Translations under genes and position numbers: made by a program
Assembly (NCBI GenBank): GCA_036003365.1
Contig: DASYSL010000153.1
Coordinates: 1 to 6,304, forward strand
Direction of reading: 5' to 3'
DNA from: DASYSL01 sp036003365
Lineage (GTDB): Bacteria; Eisenbacteria; RBG-16-71-46; DASYSL01
DNA: 6,304 nt
Notes under the pieces: generated by a model
Told to the model about the DNA's origin: nothing
The model's input: the letters and a program-made list of their open reading frames with translations, nothing else
Database searches by the model: none
Part shown: positions 6,018 through 6,304 of the stretch, in pieces
How the letters are laid out: every line of letters begins with the position of its first letter
Position numbering within the stretch: position 1 is the first letter of the stretch

Positions 6018-6304
6018 ACGCGAAGCGCAGAGACGGACGCGAACGCGGTGGCGGCGACGCGAACCGAAGCGGCGGAGTCGGAAGCCACGGCGGTCGGCGC
6101 CGAGGCTTCGACGCCGTCGACGGTGGGCCCGGCGGGGGAGGAAGGGGGGCTCGGCGCTTCGGCGGGGCCGGTGACCGCGGCCACGCTCGTGAGCCGCATT
6201 CTCGGCGTGGTGCGCGAGCAGGTGGTGGCCGCGCTCTTCGGCGCCGGCAACGCGGCCGACGCCTTCAACATCGCCTTCCGGATTCCGAACTTGCTGCGCG
6301 ATCT
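5997..6304 (+). CDS. murJ: MurJ lipid II flippase, N-terminal fragment cut by window end
   Basis: MurJ (MviN), of the MOP exporter superfamily, moves lipid II across the cytoplasmic membrane during peptidoglycan synthesis. The frame is open to the last base. The recognisable part begins near 6171 with TAATLVSRILGVVREQ, then VVAALFGAGNAADAFN and IAFRIPNLLRDL, which match the first transmembrane segments of the family; the Arg of VRE and the Asp of ADAF correspond to charged residues essential in E. coli MurJ. The start is uncertain. ATG at 5997 would add 58 residues of low-complexity Ala/Thr/Glu/Gly sequence before the core; GTG at 6048, 6123 or 6171 are alternatives, and none has a well-placed Shine-Dalgarno sequence (a GGAGG near 6137 is too far from 6171). 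The family usually has only about 5-20 residues before the first helix. It is divergent from uppP, which acts in the same lipid cycle. Confidence 0.88.
   Translation, partial: MPSADGQTRSAETDANAVAATRTEAAESEATAVGAEASTPSTVGPAGEEGGLGASAGPVTAATLVSRILGVVREQVVAALFGAGNAADAFNIAFRIPNLLRD
6000..6013. repeat. 14 bp perfect palindrome in the uppP/murJ divergent region
   Basis: CCGTCCGCGGACGG reads the same on both strands. It lies almost wholly within the spacer of the candidate uppP promoter and just after the possible murJ ATG. In DNA this GC-rich about one such palindrome per window is expected by chance, so only its position makes it a candidate operator. Confidence 0.4.

Noticed and set aside
5981..6271. 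97 extra N-terminal codons for UppP
   Set aside because: The family begins at the MTLAQAAILGVVQGLTEFLP region; the extra part is the complement of murJ and has no signal sequence character.

Overview
The window is a GC-rich piece of a bacterial chromosome, probably from a Gram-negative lineage. It carries housekeeping and cell-envelope genes with the low-GC promoter islands and strongly GC-biased third codon positions of a high-GC genome. The phylum cannot be fixed from sequence alone. The DnaK fragment and the set of envelope genes would suit an uncultured or deltaproteobacterial/FCB-like lineage, but that is a weak guess. I see no phage, insertion sequence, CRISPR, tRNA, rRNA or toxin-antitoxin signature.

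Layout, left to right. Positions 1-1596 hold the 3' five-sixths of dnaK (+), cut by the window edge. It is followed by an intrinsic terminator (1613-1651) and not by dnaJ. Positions 1652-1936 contain no credible protein gene. They fold well as RNA and end in a very strong + strand intrinsic terminator (1897-1934), so I annotate an unidentified candidate ncRNA there; the alternative is an extended dnaK 3' UTR. A WbpA-type UDP-N-acetylglucosamine 6-dehydrogenase lies on the minus strand (1937-3232). Its promoter is at 3294-3323 and its Shine-Dalgarno sequence places the start at 3232. A divergent promoter with a perfect TTGACA box (3421-3450) drives a long leader and a fumarylacetoacetate hydrolase-family enzyme (3621-4403, +, TTG start). 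Next comes an ECF-type RNA polymerase sigma factor (4473-5165, +) with its own promoter at 4417-4445. It converges, with a 20 bp gap, on uppP/bacA (5186-5980, -), the undecaprenyl-diphosphate phosphatase. At the right edge a truncated MurJ lipid II flippase runs off the end (+, from about 5997). It is divergent from uppP.

How the genes relate. uppP and murJ act in the same lipid carrier cycle: MurJ moves lipid II outward, and UppP dephosphorylates the released undecaprenyl diphosphate so it can be reused. They are arranged head to head around a 14 bp perfect palindrome. The WbpA-like enzyme supplies a UDP-GlcNAc-derived uronic acid for surface polysaccharide, so three of the six genes serve the envelope. 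The sigma factor could respond to envelope stress, but nothing in the sequence shows this. DnaK and the FAH enzyme look like unrelated single transcription units.

The six protein genes belong to known families. I did not find a convincing new multi-gene system. The less ordinary material is non-coding: the structured RNA candidate after dnaK, the structured leader of the FAH gene, and the compact uppP/murJ divergent region with a possible leaderless uppP transcript.
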